Counted from the first letter of the stretch, positions 35,125 through 44,376 are shown. The stretch is 64,000 bases of DNA from Caballeronia arationis (GCF_001544975.2 NZ_FCOG02000023.1:1-64000); one strand, 5' to 3'. The notes: a model not told the origin generated them from the sequence alone. Translations and numbers: made by a program.

Positions 35125-36584
35125 AACGCTCGATCTCCCGGCGCCTTGCCGCGATGTTCGCGGTCGTGGCGCTGTTTGTGTTCACGCTGGTCGGCACCGG
35201 CCTCTTTCTGGTGTTGCGTTCACAACTGGAGAATCATCTGCGCGAGTCGCTCGACACGCGCGCCGAGATCGCACGCCTGATCGTGCTGCACGCGTCGACG
35301 CCCGAAAAGTGGAAGATGGCGAAGGAAAAACTCGCCGACATCACGCCGCGCGACAGCTCCACGCTGTTCGCCGCATCGAGCGAGGATCCGCGCTTTACAT
35401 ACGGCACGCCGCTCACGGGCAGCGTCCGCAAGCAGATTCCGGGCGGCTACGTGCGGCTTCGTCCGAACGGCCGCGCCTATGACATGCTCACCACCGCGGT
35501 CACGATACCCGCCAATGGCGAGCGACCGCCGCTGCAGCTTCAGGTCTCCATCGACTGCTCGCCCAACGTGCGCACGATGCGCGTATTCGGCTTCGCGCTC
35601 ACGGCGCTGACTGCCCTCGGCACCATCACCGTGCTGCTGCTCAGTTACTCGGTCGCGAGGATCGGACTCGCGCCGCTCACGAGGCTCACGAAAGACGCAT
35701 CGAACGTAAGACCCAACAACCGCTCGCAGCGTCTGAACACGCGCTCCCTGCCCCACGAACTGGAGGACCTGGCGAAGTCGTTCAATGGAGCGCTCGAACG
35801 CCTCGACAGTGCGTACGCGCGACTCGAATCGTTCAATGCCGACGTCGCGCACGAATTGCGCACGCCGGTCACGATCCTGATCGGGCAAACCGAAGTTGCC
35901 CTGACGCGCGACCGGTCCATATCCGAATTGCGCCACACACTGCAATCGAATCTGGAAGAGTTCGAGCGCGTGCGCGCCATCATCAACGACATGCTGTTCC
36001 TCGCGCGCGCGGATCAGGGCGAGCGGGCCACGGGACTCGTCGAGGTGTCGCTCGCCGGCGAGGTCACGCGCACGCTCGAATTCCTTGAGATACCGCTGGA
36101 AGAAGCACAGGTACGCGCGGTATCGAAGGGCGATGCGCGCGCGTTCATCAACACGTCGCTATTCGGGCGAGCGCTCAGTAACCTCGTGATGAACGCCATT
36201 CAGCATTGCGCACCGGGCGCGACCATTTCGGTGTCGATTGCGCGCGAACCTGGACGCATTAGCATTGCCGTGTCGAATCCCGGCGAGCCGATCGAGCCTT
36301 CGATGCTCGATCATCTCTTCGACCGCTTCTATCGCGCGGAGAGTTCGCGGACCAACAGCCGCGAGAATCACGGGCTGGGTCTTGCGATCGTGAAGGCCGT
36401 CGCAGAGATGCATCGCGGCACCGTATCCGCCACGAGCGTGCGCGGCATCAATACGTTCGCGTTCTCGGTGGCGCGCTTCGGCGCCGAAGAGCGGCCCTCG
36501 GGACCTCCGCCCGCATCGCCCTCGCAGGCGACTACGACGGGCGCAAGTGCGGGTGCGGGCATGCGCCACCGTTCGGTCGGATAA
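35121..36584 (+). CDS. Heavy-metal-type sensor histidine kinase (IrlS/CusS-like)
   Basis: A 487-residue membrane kinase. Transmembrane helices near residues 10-34 and 155-180 flank a periplasmic sensor. HAMP is followed by the DHp His in DVAHELRTPVTILIGQTEVAL, the N box (LSNLVMNAIQHC), a variant G1 region (VSNPGEPIEP, with Asn in place of the usual Asp) and G2 (NHGLGLAIVKAV). The Asn variant is common in this kinase class. It pairs with the regulator encoded just upstream. The C-terminal 30 residues are a low-complexity Ser/Thr/Ala/Gly tail. Confidence 0.9.
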   Translation: MKRSISRRLAAMFAVVALFVFTLVGTGLFLVLRSQLENHLRESLDTRAEIARLIVLHASTPEKWKMAKEKLADITPRDSSTLFAASSEDPRFTYGTPLTGSVRKQIPGGYVRLRPNGRAYDMLTTAVTIPANGERPPLQLQVSIDCSPNVRTMRVFGFALTALTALGTITVLLLSYSVARIGLAPLTRLTKDASNVRPNNRSQRLNTRSLPHELEDLAKSFNGALERLDSAYARLESFNADVAHELRTPVTILIGQTEVALTRDRSISELRHTLQSNLEEFERVRAIINDMLFLARADQGERATGLVEVSLAGEVTRTLEFLEIPLEEAQVRAVSKGDARAFINTSLFGRALSNLVMNAIQHCAPGATISVSIAREPGRISIAVSNPGEPIEPSMLDHLFDRFYRAESSRTNSRENHGLGLAIVKAVAEMHRGTVSATSVRGINTFAFSVARFGAEERPSGPPPASPSQATTTGASAGAGMRHRSVG

Positions 36585-36604
36585 GCGGCGGGCGCGAGCC
36601 GCTT
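36583..36604. terminator. Hairpin between convergent genes
   Basis: Perfect seven-base arms aagcggc (36583-36589) and gccgctt (36598-36604), overlapping the kinase stop codon and five bases from the stop of the convergent gene. No clear T-run. Possibly a shared bidirectional end structure. Confidence 0.4.
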
Positions 36605-36608
36605 GCGT

Positions 36609-37205
36609 TCATTCGCAGAAGTATTCGTCGGACGCATTCGACGGCGTCGTCGCCGATGCTTCCTGTAACTGGCTGTACTTGCGATAGGTCTTTCGGTTGA
36701 CTGTGACGGGCTGCGCCGATTGCGCCTCCATCGTGTCCTTGCGATGCGCATCGACGTTCGTGTTGCTCCACGCGGACATGCGCGGTGACGATGCCGGCTT
36801 GCTGGCAGCGGCCATCGACCGGGTGACGGGATTGCCGAACCCGCTCCCCGCGGCATTGCCCAGCGATGCGTGATAGCCCCACTTCGATGTCAGCGTGCTC
36901 ATGTCGATCTGGCGGGGCGTCCATCCGACGATGGCGGGCCCGTTCACGACCGGCGACAACTCGACCGCGACGATCTGCGTGCCACGGCGTGCGACGAGCA
37001 GGCACTTGCCGCCATCGGCGGTTCGCAACGGGACGGCGCCGCTGAACGAGAGCAGCGTGAGCGGGGGCGCGTTGGGCATCGGCTGCGCGCCCGCCGGATT
37101 CGCCGCCCACGTGACCGACGTGACCGCGCCCGTGGATACGGTCTGCGCGCTCACACTTGCCGCTGCGAGCGTCGACAGCAGCATGAGCATCAGACGACTC
37201 TTCAT
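36609..37205 (-). CDS. Secreted hypothetical protein
   Basis: A 198-residue protein with a signal peptide (MKSRLMLMLLSTLAAASVSA). I recognise no named domain. The first half has GGKCLLVARRGTQIVAVELSP; the C-terminal part is polar and Lys/Arg/Gln-rich and ends in CE, so two cysteines are present. The Shine-Dalgarno (gagg) supports the ATG at 37205. It is the last of four secreted-protein genes in the same orientation and may be an assembly or accessory protein for them. This is context only. Confidence 0.72.
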   Translation of the reverse strand: MKSRLMLMLLSTLAAASVSAQTVSTGAVTSVTWAANPAGAQPMPNAPPLTLLSFSGAVPLRTADGGKCLLVARRGTQIVAVELSPVVNGPAIVGWTPRQIDMSTLTSKWGYHASLGNAAGSGFGNPVTRSMAAASKPASSPRMSAWSNTNVDAHRKDTMEAQSAQPVTVNRKTYRKYSQLQEASATTPSNASDEYFCE

Positions 37206-37346
37206 ACGGTGCCTCGAAAGGAAAACAAGGGTTGGCCTTTCCGGTCCATCAACAACGGCCAACCCTAAAATGGGAGAAGGCGCCACCAGCTATCCTTTCT
37301 CCACGGCGCAAGTTGCCATTGCACCTCTCTCTTGCACATCGGCCTC

Positions 37347-38375
37347 TTACTTGACGAGCGACACTTCTATCTTGCTGCTCTCAAGCGGCAGCACCCTCAC
37401 GTCCGCCACTTCATTCTGCTGCGGCCTGGCCGGAGCGGGATCGGCTTTCGGAGCGGCCTTCGTCGCATCAGGCGCGGCCTGCGTCTTCATCGAGACCGTC
37501 GGGTCGTTTGCCGCCGTCATCGGCAGGCCGAGGCGCGCGCGAACCAGCGGATCGCGATACTTTTCGTCGTCGGAGAGGACGGCGCCTTCGCCCGACTTCG
37601 CGAGCGGGGTGGTGGTGCCCGGGCACAAGTGGCCCGTCGCTTCCACCGCGCGGCGGTTCGCATCGCTCTGGCACAGAAGCGCGAGGGCCACGTCGGTGAG
37701 ACCCATCGCTCGGAATTCGCGCGCATCGAGGCGTCGCACGCAGGCCTGATCGACCATCGTCGTGCCACCGGTCGCGCCGAAGCCCGTCACGGAGATGCCG
37801 AAGCTCGCCGATCCCATGCAGGTGTCCGAGAGCGTCGTCGTGAGTGACGGCGCGGCGATGGCCGGCGTCGTGCGAACGGAGTACGAACTCTGGTTGTAGT
37901 CGACGGTGGCGCGCGTGTCATACGGGCTCGTCCCGGGCGTCGTCGCGGCCTTGCTCGTGGCATCGGTGCCGCCCGTCGTGCCCGTCGTGCCTGCCGTACC
38001 CGTCGTGCCCGAGCCATTCACGCCCGTCGTCGCCGCGACGTTGGACGTGCTGCTGGTCGTGCTGTTGGATGCGGTCAGCGAAGGCATGGTGAGCGAGATG
38101 TTCACGTTCGACGTGCCACCGGTAGCGTTCGAGCGGCCGCCCGATGCATTGGCGCTGCCGATGCCGCCGATCGACGACGAATTGGAATTGGTGGTGGCCG
38201 AGGACGTCGCCGACGTCCCGATGTTGTTCAGGCTCGATCCGCCGCCCTGTCCGACGCCCACCGACGACGATCCGGACGTCGAGCCCGATGACGAATTGGC
38301 GGTCGTGTCCGCGTGCGCCGCCTGCGTGACGCAAAACAGCACGGCGCATGCAATATGCAATGTGGTCTTGTTCAT
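37347..38375 (-). CDS. Secreted Ser/Thr/Gly/Asn-rich protein with a four-Cys C-terminal domain
   Basis: A 342-residue protein. The signal peptide ends near QAAHA (residue 22). Residues 23-150 are low-complexity Ser, Thr, Gly, Asn and Ala, with repeated SSS/TTG/NNT-like runs. A more ordered domain follows (about 185-260), with four cysteines in the contexts SDTCMGSAS, DQACVRRLDAREF, LALLCQSDANRRA and GHLCPG. The last 80 residues are charged and Pro/Lys-rich. I think this Cys pattern also occurs in small phage and plasmid proteins of unknown function, but I cannot confirm it. The long repeat-like N-terminus suggests a surface or fibre protein. Confidence 0.78.
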   Translation of the reverse strand: MNKTTLHIACAVLFCVTQAAHADTTANSSSGSTSGSSSVGVGQGGGSSLNNIGTSATSSATTNSNSSSIGGIGSANASGGRSNATGGTSNVNISLTMPSLTASNSTTSSTSNVAATTGVNGSGTTGTAGTTGTTGGTDATSKAATTPGTSPYDTRATVDYNQSSYSVRTTPAIAAPSLTTTLSDTCMGSASFGISVTGFGATGGTTMVDQACVRRLDAREFRAMGLTDVALALLCQSDANRRAVEATGHLCPGTTTPLAKSGEGAVLSDDEKYRDPLVRARLGLPMTAANDPTVSMKTQAAPDATKAAPKADPAPARPQQNEVADVRVLPLESSKIEVSLVK

Positions 38376-38542
38376 TGTAGTTCTCCGGAAAGAAAGGGGA
38401 GCGTCACGCTCGTGCGATCCCTTGGTGCAGCCTGGAATTGTTATGGTTCAGCATTCATGTTCAGCGGCGAGGCGGAGCGGCGGTCGTTGCATCGACACGC
38501 CGTCTGCCGCCTCGTTCCGGCGGCGAAGCGACGCCTCGCGCT

Positions 38543-38893
38543 TTAGCGCCAGCCGCGGCCGAGCGAGCTCCAGGCGTTGGCTGCGGCGTCCGCACCCGAA
38601 CCGCCCGTCGCAGACGACGTGCCGTGACCGAAGCCGCCCGCGTTCGACGTGTTGATGTGGCTCGTCGTGGCGTTGGTGCCGTTGCCGGTCACGCCGAAAC
38701 CGTTGCCGGACACTGCTTGCGCGTTCGCGTTCGACATGCCGTAGTCGCTTGCAGTGAACGAACCGAAGCCCCTCACGGCGGCAGAGGTCTCGCCACCCGA
38801 CGAAGACGTCGAGGTCGAATTCGTGCTCGTGCCAGCGACGGCTACGACCGAGAAGAGCGAGAACAGTGCAGCAGCGATCATCGTGCGTTTCAT
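38543..38893 (-). CDS. Secreted Gly/Ser/Thr/Asn-rich small protein (paralog of 39020-39367)
   Basis: A 116-residue protein. A signal peptide (MKRTMIAAALFSLFSVVAVA) is followed by a low-complexity Thr/Ser/Asn/Gly body and the C-terminus GADAAANAWSSLGRGWR. It shares the overall plan and that terminus with the next gene, including a TNATTSHINTSNAGG stretch that matches TNATTGHINTTSAGG. I chose the ATG at 38893 because aagga lies nine bases before it, while an ATG three codons earlier is too close to that site. Function unknown; composition suits an exported fibre or biofilm subunit. Confidence 0.82.
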   Translation of the reverse strand: MKRTMIAAALFSLFSVVAVAGTSTNSTSTSSSGGETSAAVRGFGSFTASDYGMSNANAQAVSGNGFGVTGNGTNATTSHINTSNAGGFGHGTSSATGGSGADAAANAWSSLGRGWR

Positions 38894-39019
38894 GATTTGC
38901 ATTCCTTATTGATATGAAAATTATCTGTCTGTTATTGACTCACATCCAAACCGATTTCATCCTCCCGATCGGCTCATGACACTATCGGCCATGTAGCCGC
39001 GCGGAAGCAGCCTCGCGGC

Positions 39020-39367
39020 TCAGCGCCAGCCGCCACCGAGCTTGCTCCAGGCATTCGCTGCAGCGTCGGCGCCCGAGGTGCCGCCCGCTTTCGCGCCGCC
39101 GAAGCCCACGCCGCCTGCCGACGTCGTGTTGATGTGACCGGTCGTGGCGTTGGTCGTGTTGCCCGTGCTCTGGTAGCCCGAACCGGCCGTTGCCGTGGCG
39201 TGGCCGTTGGCGGCGCCTGCGTCGGTCGCGCTGAAGTGGCCGAAGCCGATCACGCCGGCAGCAGTCGAACCGCCCGAGGTCGAGCTGGAGCTCGTGCTCG
39301 TGCCCGTTGCAAAAGCAGCGACGGATGCGAGCGAGAGAACGGCTGCAACGATCAGATTGCGTTTCAT
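39020..39367 (-). CDS. Secreted Gly/Ser/Thr/Asn-rich small protein (paralog of 38543-38893)
   Basis: A 115-residue protein with a signal peptide (MKRNLIVAAVLSLASVAAFA). The body has TGTSTSSSSTSGGST, GFGHFSATDAG, and the C-terminus GADAAANAWSKLGGGWR. The paralog at 38543 shares signal, spacing and end motif. Shine-Dalgarno aaggag. It is the first gene of the four-gene secreted cluster in its direction of transcription. An inverted repeat lies upstream at 39405-39428. Confidence 0.83.
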   Translation of the reverse strand: MKRNLIVAAVLSLASVAAFATGTSTSSSSTSGGSTAAGVIGFGHFSATDAGAANGHATATAGSGYQSTGNTTNATTGHINTTSAGGVGFGGAKAGGTSGADAAANAWSKLGGGWR

Positions 39368-39996
39368 GGTGTGTCTCCTTGGTTTGATGGCGCACGGTTA
39401 TCCAGCTACATCGACGCCGATATGTAGCAGGTACAGCGAAAAATTCGTCGGATCACGTCGGGGCGTGCAGGCGCCATCGACCGGAATGCTTCGTTATCTT
39501 TAACGATGCTCCGAACGAGGCGGCACAGCCTGAAACGAGCTGCGCGTCAGGGACGCGCGGATGCTATATGGGGGTCTGGAAAGATGGCGTAAGCAGCGAG
39601 GCGAAGCCTTGCATCGACGACCGAAGCGTCGTAAGCGCGCGTGGCGGCCAGGCCAGCGGTGCTCTTGTTGTTCTGTGCGTTCTTCATCACTATCCCCGTA
39701 GCATCTGGTGCCGATGCTTTCAAGTAGGTTCGTTGTTTTCGCGTTGTTCCTACGTTTTGGGTGACTGTACGGAAGACGCACCGCGTCAAGCGTTAGGCAT
39801 CCAACACTAATCCTCACATGTGATTTCTTCGCGTAAGGATGCGTTCGGGAGCGCTCATTCGTGGTGCACGATGAGGCGGAAAACCGCTAAAAACAAGGGT
39901 TTTCGCTGATTCGGCGGGGTTTTGCCGACCGCTTTTTGCGGTGAAGAAAAGAGAACGCCCGGCGCGTTTGTCCGGGCGAGGGGGAGAGGTGCCGAA
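39368..39996. other. Intergenic region between the secreted cluster and nasA
   Basis: A 629-base region. It contains an inverted repeat gctacat / atgtagc (39405-39411 and 39422-39428) upstream of the secreted cluster, and the nas operon terminator at its right end. A 46-codon frame on the minus strand (39687 to 39547, starting MKNAQNNKST, with ggggat upstream) is possible but unsupported by anything else. Local AT content is higher than around it. Confidence 0.45.
39942..39978 (-). terminator. Intrinsic terminator of the nas operon
   Basis: On the minus strand, CGCCCGG, nine-base loop, CCGGGCG (39956-39978), then TTCTCTTTTCTTC. It starts 19 bases after the nasA stop. A second small hairpin (accgc/gcggt) follows. 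Confidence 0.78.
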
Positions 39997-42738
39997 TCAG
40001 ACCGTACTCAGGCGCGCCATTTCCGTTTCGACGATCAGCTTCTTCAACTCCGGCACACACGATCCGCAATTGCCACCGGCCTTGAGGCACGACGTGACCT
40101 CGGCGGCGGTCTTCAGTCCTTTCTCGCGAATCGCGGCGCAGATCGTATTGCGACCGACGCCGAAGCACGAGCACACCGTCGGCCCGGTATCGACACCCTT
40201 GCCGATGGGCTGGCCAAGCAGCAGGCCTATCCGGTCCTCGTCGTCGAGTTTGTCCTTCCCAAAGAGCCCCGAGAGCCACGCGCGCGCCGGCAGATCCGGG
40301 CGGTCGGAAAGGAACACGCAACTCTCGATGCGGTCGTCCACGACATGCACCGCGCGGTACACGCCCGCGGAACGGTCCTCGTATTCGAGCCAGTCAGCGT
40401 GCGGATCGCCGACGCGAAGCGCGGTGCGCGCCCATTCGCGATGATCGTCGGTGCCTTCGAAGTGGCGGCGTCCCGCGATCTCATGGCGCACGAGCTGCGT
40501 GCCCTGGATGCGCGTCCAGTAGGTGATGTCATCGAGAAGCGGTGCCGTGCGGGTCAACGCGAAGCCGTGCCACGACACATGGAACTTCTCCACCGCAACC
40601 GGCGTGTGCTTGAACTCCGGCTCGCCTGAAACCGGATCGACTGCGGGGTTCACGACGGCCCCGATGCGCGCGTCTGAAGCAACCTGGTCGTTCCAGTGAA
40701 TCGGCACGAAAACGCTGCCGCGCGACATGCCGCCGCCGTGCTGCACGCGCGCCACCATCGAGCCCCAGCGGCTCGAAACACGAGCGAGTTCGCCTTCACG
40801 CACACCGCATGCGAGCGCGTCCTGCGGATGCATGTCGATGAACGCCTCGCCGATGTGACCTGCCAGTTTCGCCGACTTGCCCGTGCGTGTCATCGTGTGC
40901 CACTGGTCGCGCACGCGGCCCGTATTGAGCACGAGCGGATAGTCGTCGTCGACTGCGTTGGCGGGGGCGCGCGGCGGCGTCGCGATGAAGCGTGCGCGGC
41001 CGTCGGCATGACGATAGCGCTTGTCTTCGAAGAGACGCGGAGTGCCTGCGTCGCCGTGCTTGAACACCGGCCACTGGATCGGCGCGAGCGAATCGTAGCG
41101 TTCGCGATCCATGCCCGTCAGTCCGCCCAGATTGAACGCACGCGGCAATCCTTCATCGTCGTTGCGATGAGCACTGAGCCGCGCATGCTCGTCGAAGATC
41201 TCGTGCACGCTTTCGAAATCGAAGCCCGCATGACCCATCCGGCGCGCGACATCGCAGATGATCCGCCAGTCCGCGCGTGCCTTGCCGGGCGCCGGCAGAA
41301 ACGCGCGCTGGCGCGAGACGCGGCGCTCGGAGTTCGTGACCGTGCCGTCTTTCTCGCCCCAGCCGAGCGCGGGCAGCAGCACGTGCGCGAACGCATTGGT
41401 ATCGGTGTCTTCGGTGATGTCCGAGCTCACCACGAGTTCGCACTTCGCGAGCGCCCGCTTCGCCTGCTCGCCATCGGGCAGGCTCACCACCGGGTTCGTC
41501 CCCATGATCCAGACGGCCTTGACGCGACCCTCTTCCATCGCGTTGAAAAGATCGACCGCCTTGAGCCCGGGACGCTCGGCAATGGCGGGCGAATCCCAGA
41601 AGGTCTGCACCAGTTCGCGATGCGCGGGATGATCGAGCTCAAGGTGAGCGGCAAGCATGTTCGCGAGGCCGCCGACTTCGCGGCCGCCCATCGCATTGGG
41701 TTGTCCGGTGAACGAAAACGGCCCCATGCCAGGCTTGCCGATGCGTCCGGTCACGAGATGGCAGTTGATGATGCTGTTGACCTTGTCGGTGCCGGCCGTC
41801 GACTGGTTCACGCCTTGCGAATACACCGTCACCACGCGCTCGGTGCGTGCGAACAGGCGATAGAACTCCAGCAGGTCGTGCGCATCGATCTTGCAGGCCT
41901 TCGCGGTCTGGGAGAGGTCGAAGCCGTCGGTCGCCGCGAGCGCCGCGTCGAAACCGGATGTGTGCGCATCGACGAAGGCGGCGTCGGTCGTGTCGTGCTC
42001 CGACAGAAACGCGAGAAGGCCGTTGAAGAGATTGACGTCGGTGCCCGCTTTCAACGGCAGGTGCAGGTCCGCCATTTCGCAGGTCGCGGTATAACGCGGA
42101 TCGATCACGACGATCTTCAGCTCCGGCCGCTTCTCCTTCATCTTCACGACGCGCTGAAAGAGAATCGGATGGCACCATGCCGTGTTCGAGCCGACCAGAA
42201 CGACGAGGTCCGCGAGTTCAAGGTCCTCGTAGTTGACGGGCACGATGTCTTCGCCGAACGCGCGCTTGTGCCCCGCCACCGACGACGACATGCAAAGCCG
42301 CGAATTCGTATCGATGTTCGCGCTGCCGATATAGCCTTTCATCAGCTTGTTCGCGACGTAGTAGTCCTCGGTCAGCAACTGGCCCGACACGTAAAGTGCG
42401 ACCGCATCGGGGCCATGCTGGTCGATGATCCGCTTGAACGTATTCGCGACCGTGCCGAGCGCGTCGTCCCACGACGTGGCGTGCAATGCGCCGTCACGCG
42501 CATCGCGCAGCTTCGGCTCCAGGAGGCGTCCTTCGAGCCCAACGGTTTCGCCGAGCGCCGAGCCTTTCACGCACAGTCGCCCGAAATTGGACGGATGCGT
42601 TTCGTCTCCCGCGATGTCGGGCTGGCTATCTTCGCGCGGGGTCGCGCGCACGCCGCAGCCGACGCCGCAGTATGGGCATGTCGTGCTCACGCTCGCGCGA
42701 GCAGGAGCCGAAGTGATGGGGATGACAGGAAAGCTCAC
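39997..42738 (-). CDS. nasA: Assimilatory nitrate reductase, catalytic subunit
   Basis: A 913-residue cytoplasmic molybdoenzyme that reduces nitrate to nitrite. The N-terminus has the [4Fe-4S] cysteines 21, 24 and 28 in CPYCGVGCGV and a fourth further on. The body is the bis-MGD oxidoreductase fold (LCMSSSVAGHKRAFGEDIV, MGTNPVVSLPDGEQ, and the C-terminal cofactor domain with LVLNTGRVRDQWHTMTRTGK). A BFD-like [2Fe-2S] domain is fused at about residues 850-905 (CSCFGVGRNTICAAI, GGNCGSCVPEL), as in many bacterial NasA/NasC enzymes. It is the last gene of the narK-nirBD-FAD oxidoreductase-nasA operon. Confidence 0.95.
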   Translation of the reverse strand: MSFPVIPITSAPARASVSTTCPYCGVGCGVRATPREDSQPDIAGDETHPSNFGRLCVKGSALGETVGLEGRLLEPKLRDARDGALHATSWDDALGTVANTFKRIIDQHGPDAVALYVSGQLLTEDYYVANKLMKGYIGSANIDTNSRLCMSSSVAGHKRAFGEDIVPVNYEDLELADLVVLVGSNTAWCHPILFQRVVKMKEKRPELKIVVIDPRYTATCEMADLHLPLKAGTDVNLFNGLLAFLSEHDTTDAAFVDAHTSGFDAALAATDGFDLSQTAKACKIDAHDLLEFYRLFARTERVVTVYSQGVNQSTAGTDKVNSIINCHLVTGRIGKPGMGPFSFTGQPNAMGGREVGGLANMLAAHLELDHPAHRELVQTFWDSPAIAERPGLKAVDLFNAMEEGRVKAVWIMGTNPVVSLPDGEQAKRALAKCELVVSSDITEDTDTNAFAHVLLPALGWGEKDGTVTNSERRVSRQRAFLPAPGKARADWRIICDVARRMGHAGFDFESVHEIFDEHARLSAHRNDDEGLPRAFNLGGLTGMDRERYDSLAPIQWPVFKHGDAGTPRLFEDKRYRHADGRARFIATPPRAPANAVDDDYPLVLNTGRVRDQWHTMTRTGKSAKLAGHIGEAFIDMHPQDALACGVREGELARVSSRWGSMVARVQHGGGMSRGSVFVPIHWNDQVASDARIGAVVNPAVDPVSGEPEFKHTPVAVEKFHVSWHGFALTRTAPLLDDITYWTRIQGTQLVRHEIAGRRHFEGTDDHREWARTALRVGDPHADWLEYEDRSAGVYRAVHVVDDRIESCVFLSDRPDLPARAWLSGLFGKDKLDDEDRIGLLLGQPIGKGVDTGPTVCSCFGVGRNTICAAIREKGLKTAAEVTSCLKAGGNCGSCVPELKKLIVETEMARLSTV

Positions 42739-42751
42739 GGTGTTTTCCGGT

Positions 42752-44032
42752 TCAGGCGGGCTGCGCCTCGCAAAGCGTCTTGCCGAACAGCAACTGGCTG
42801 CGCAGCTTCGAAATGTCGGTGCGGTTCTGGATCAGGTCGAAATACCAGCCGCCGTCCTTCACGTCGCCATACAGGACGGCGCCGATCACGCGGCCGTTTT
42901 CGAGCACGAGACGCTTGTAGATGCCGCGTCGCGGATCGCGCAGCACGAGGTCCTCTGTACCGGGGCCGCCAATGAATTCTCCCGCTGAGTATAGATCGAC
43001 GCCCGTCACCTTGAGCTTGGTGGCGGTCGCGCGCTGCACATAGCGACGATGGCCCGCGCCCGCGAGATGCGCGCCCGCGACGCGCGCCTGATCCCAGATC
43101 GGCGCGACGAGACCGAACGTCGCTGAGCGATGCTGCACGCATTCGCCCACTGCATAGACGCGCGGATCGTAGGTCTGCAGCGTATCGTCGACGACGATCG
43201 CGCGGTCGCAATGCAGGCCCGAGGCTTTTGCGAGCGCCACGTTGGGCCGAACGCCCGCGGTCATCACGACGAGGTCGGCGGGAATCTCGCGGCCATCGGC
43301 AAAACGCACGGCCCTCACGCGATCCGGGCCGACGATTTCCGTCGTGTTCGCCGCGAGTTCGAAGCGCATGCCCTTCGCTTCAAGCGAGCGTTGCAGGAGC
43401 GTCGCTGCGCTTCGGTCGAGTTGCCGGTCCATCAGCGCGTCGGACACGTGTACCACTGTCACCGACATGCCCTGCCGTTGCAGCCCGTTCGCTGCTTCGA
43501 GCCCGAGCAGCCCGCCGCCGATGATCACCGCATTGCGATGGTCGCGCGCGGCGGCGAGCATCGTCTCGACGTCCTGGATGTCGCGAAACGCGATCACGCC
43601 CGGCAACTCGTGTCCCGGCACCGGGATGATGAACGGCTTCGAGCCGGTCGCGATCAGCAGGCGGTCGTAGCGCGCCTCGACGCCCTTCTCCGAGCGCACG
43701 ATGCGCCGCGCGCGATCGATCCCGACGACGGGGTCTCCTGCATGCAGTTCGATGCCGTTCTCCGCATACCAGTCGCGCGTGTTGAGAATGATGTCTTCGA
43801 CGCTCTTTTCCCCCGCGAGCACGGGCGAGAGCAGGATGCGGTTGTAGTTGCCGTAGGGTTCCGCGCCGAACACGGTGATGTCATAAAGATCCGGCGCGAG
43901 CTTGAGCAGTTCCTCGACGGTGCGCATGCCTGCCATGCCATTGCCGATCACGACGAGTCGCAGGCGTCGCAGCGCCGTGCTGCCCGCGCTAGAGCCTGAG
44001 CTGGCGATCGCCGCTGCGTGCTCGATCTTCAT
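42752..44032 (-). CDS. FAD/NAD(P)-dependent oxidoreductase of the nitrate reductase system (NasB-like)
   Basis: A 426-residue flavoprotein with two Rossmann folds: LRLVVIGNGMAGMRTVEELL at the N-terminus and AVIIGGGLLGLEAANGLQRQG in the centre. The FAD-binding segment is VYAVGECVQHR. It resembles the first 320 residues of NirB but lacks the sirohaem and BFD domains. It probably passes electrons from NAD(P)H to NasA. Start at 44032 gives MKIEHAAAIASS and overlaps the nirD stop by four bases (ATGA); nasA follows after 13 bases. Confidence 0.88.
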   Translation of the reverse strand: MKIEHAAAIASSGSSAGSTALRRLRLVVIGNGMAGMRTVEELLKLAPDLYDITVFGAEPYGNYNRILLSPVLAGEKSVEDIILNTRDWYAENGIELHAGDPVVGIDRARRIVRSEKGVEARYDRLLIATGSKPFIIPVPGHELPGVIAFRDIQDVETMLAAARDHRNAVIIGGGLLGLEAANGLQRQGMSVTVVHVSDALMDRQLDRSAATLLQRSLEAKGMRFELAANTTEIVGPDRVRAVRFADGREIPADLVVMTAGVRPNVALAKASGLHCDRAIVVDDTLQTYDPRVYAVGECVQHRSATFGLVAPIWDQARVAGAHLAGAGHRRYVQRATATKLKVTGVDLYSAGEFIGGPGTEDLVLRDPRRGIYKRLVLENGRVIGAVLYGDVKDGGWYFDLIQNRTDISKLRSQLLFGKTLCEAQPA

Positions 44033-44376
44033 GCCGCGACCCACACCTTGCCGCCGGATACGCGCGTCGGGTATGCCGCGACCGAATGCTCGCGCGCTTC
44101 GAGGCACTCGCCGGTGCGCAGGTCGAAGTGCTGCTTGTAGATCGGCGAGGCGACGACGATGCGCTCGCCCAGGCTGCCGATCAGGCCGCGTGAAAGCACG
44201 GAAGCCTTTGAGTTCGGATCGAAGTTGTCGATTGCGTAGACCGCGGGTTCACCGGTCGCGACGTGAAAGATGGCTATCTGCGCGTCGTTGATCAGGGCGC
44301 AGACGCCCGTGTCGGGGACGATTTCCGAGAGGTCGCAGACCGGGGTCCACGCTTGATCGAGGCGTTCGGCGTTCAT
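44029..44376 (-). CDS. nirD: Nitrite reductase (NAD(P)H) small subunit
   Basis: A 115-residue Rieske-like small subunit of the assimilatory nitrite reductase. It reads WTPVCDLSEIVPDTGVCALI, then IAIFHVATGEPAVYAIDNFDP and HFDLRTGECLE. As usual for NirD, the Rieske cysteines and histidines that bind the cluster are missing, so it is a structural partner of NirB. An upstream in-frame ATG at 44448 would overlap nirB; I chose 44376. Confidence 0.92.
   Translation of the reverse strand: MNAERLDQAWTPVCDLSEIVPDTGVCALINDAQIAIFHVATGEPAVYAIDNFDPNSKASVLSRGLIGSLGERIVVASPIYKQHFDLRTGECLEAREHSVAAYPTRVSGGKVWVAA

Noticed and set aside
39547..39687. A 46-residue frame on the minus strand beginning MKNAQNNKST
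   Set aside because: Only a weak ribosome-binding site and no recognisable similarity; kept as a note in the intergenic entry.
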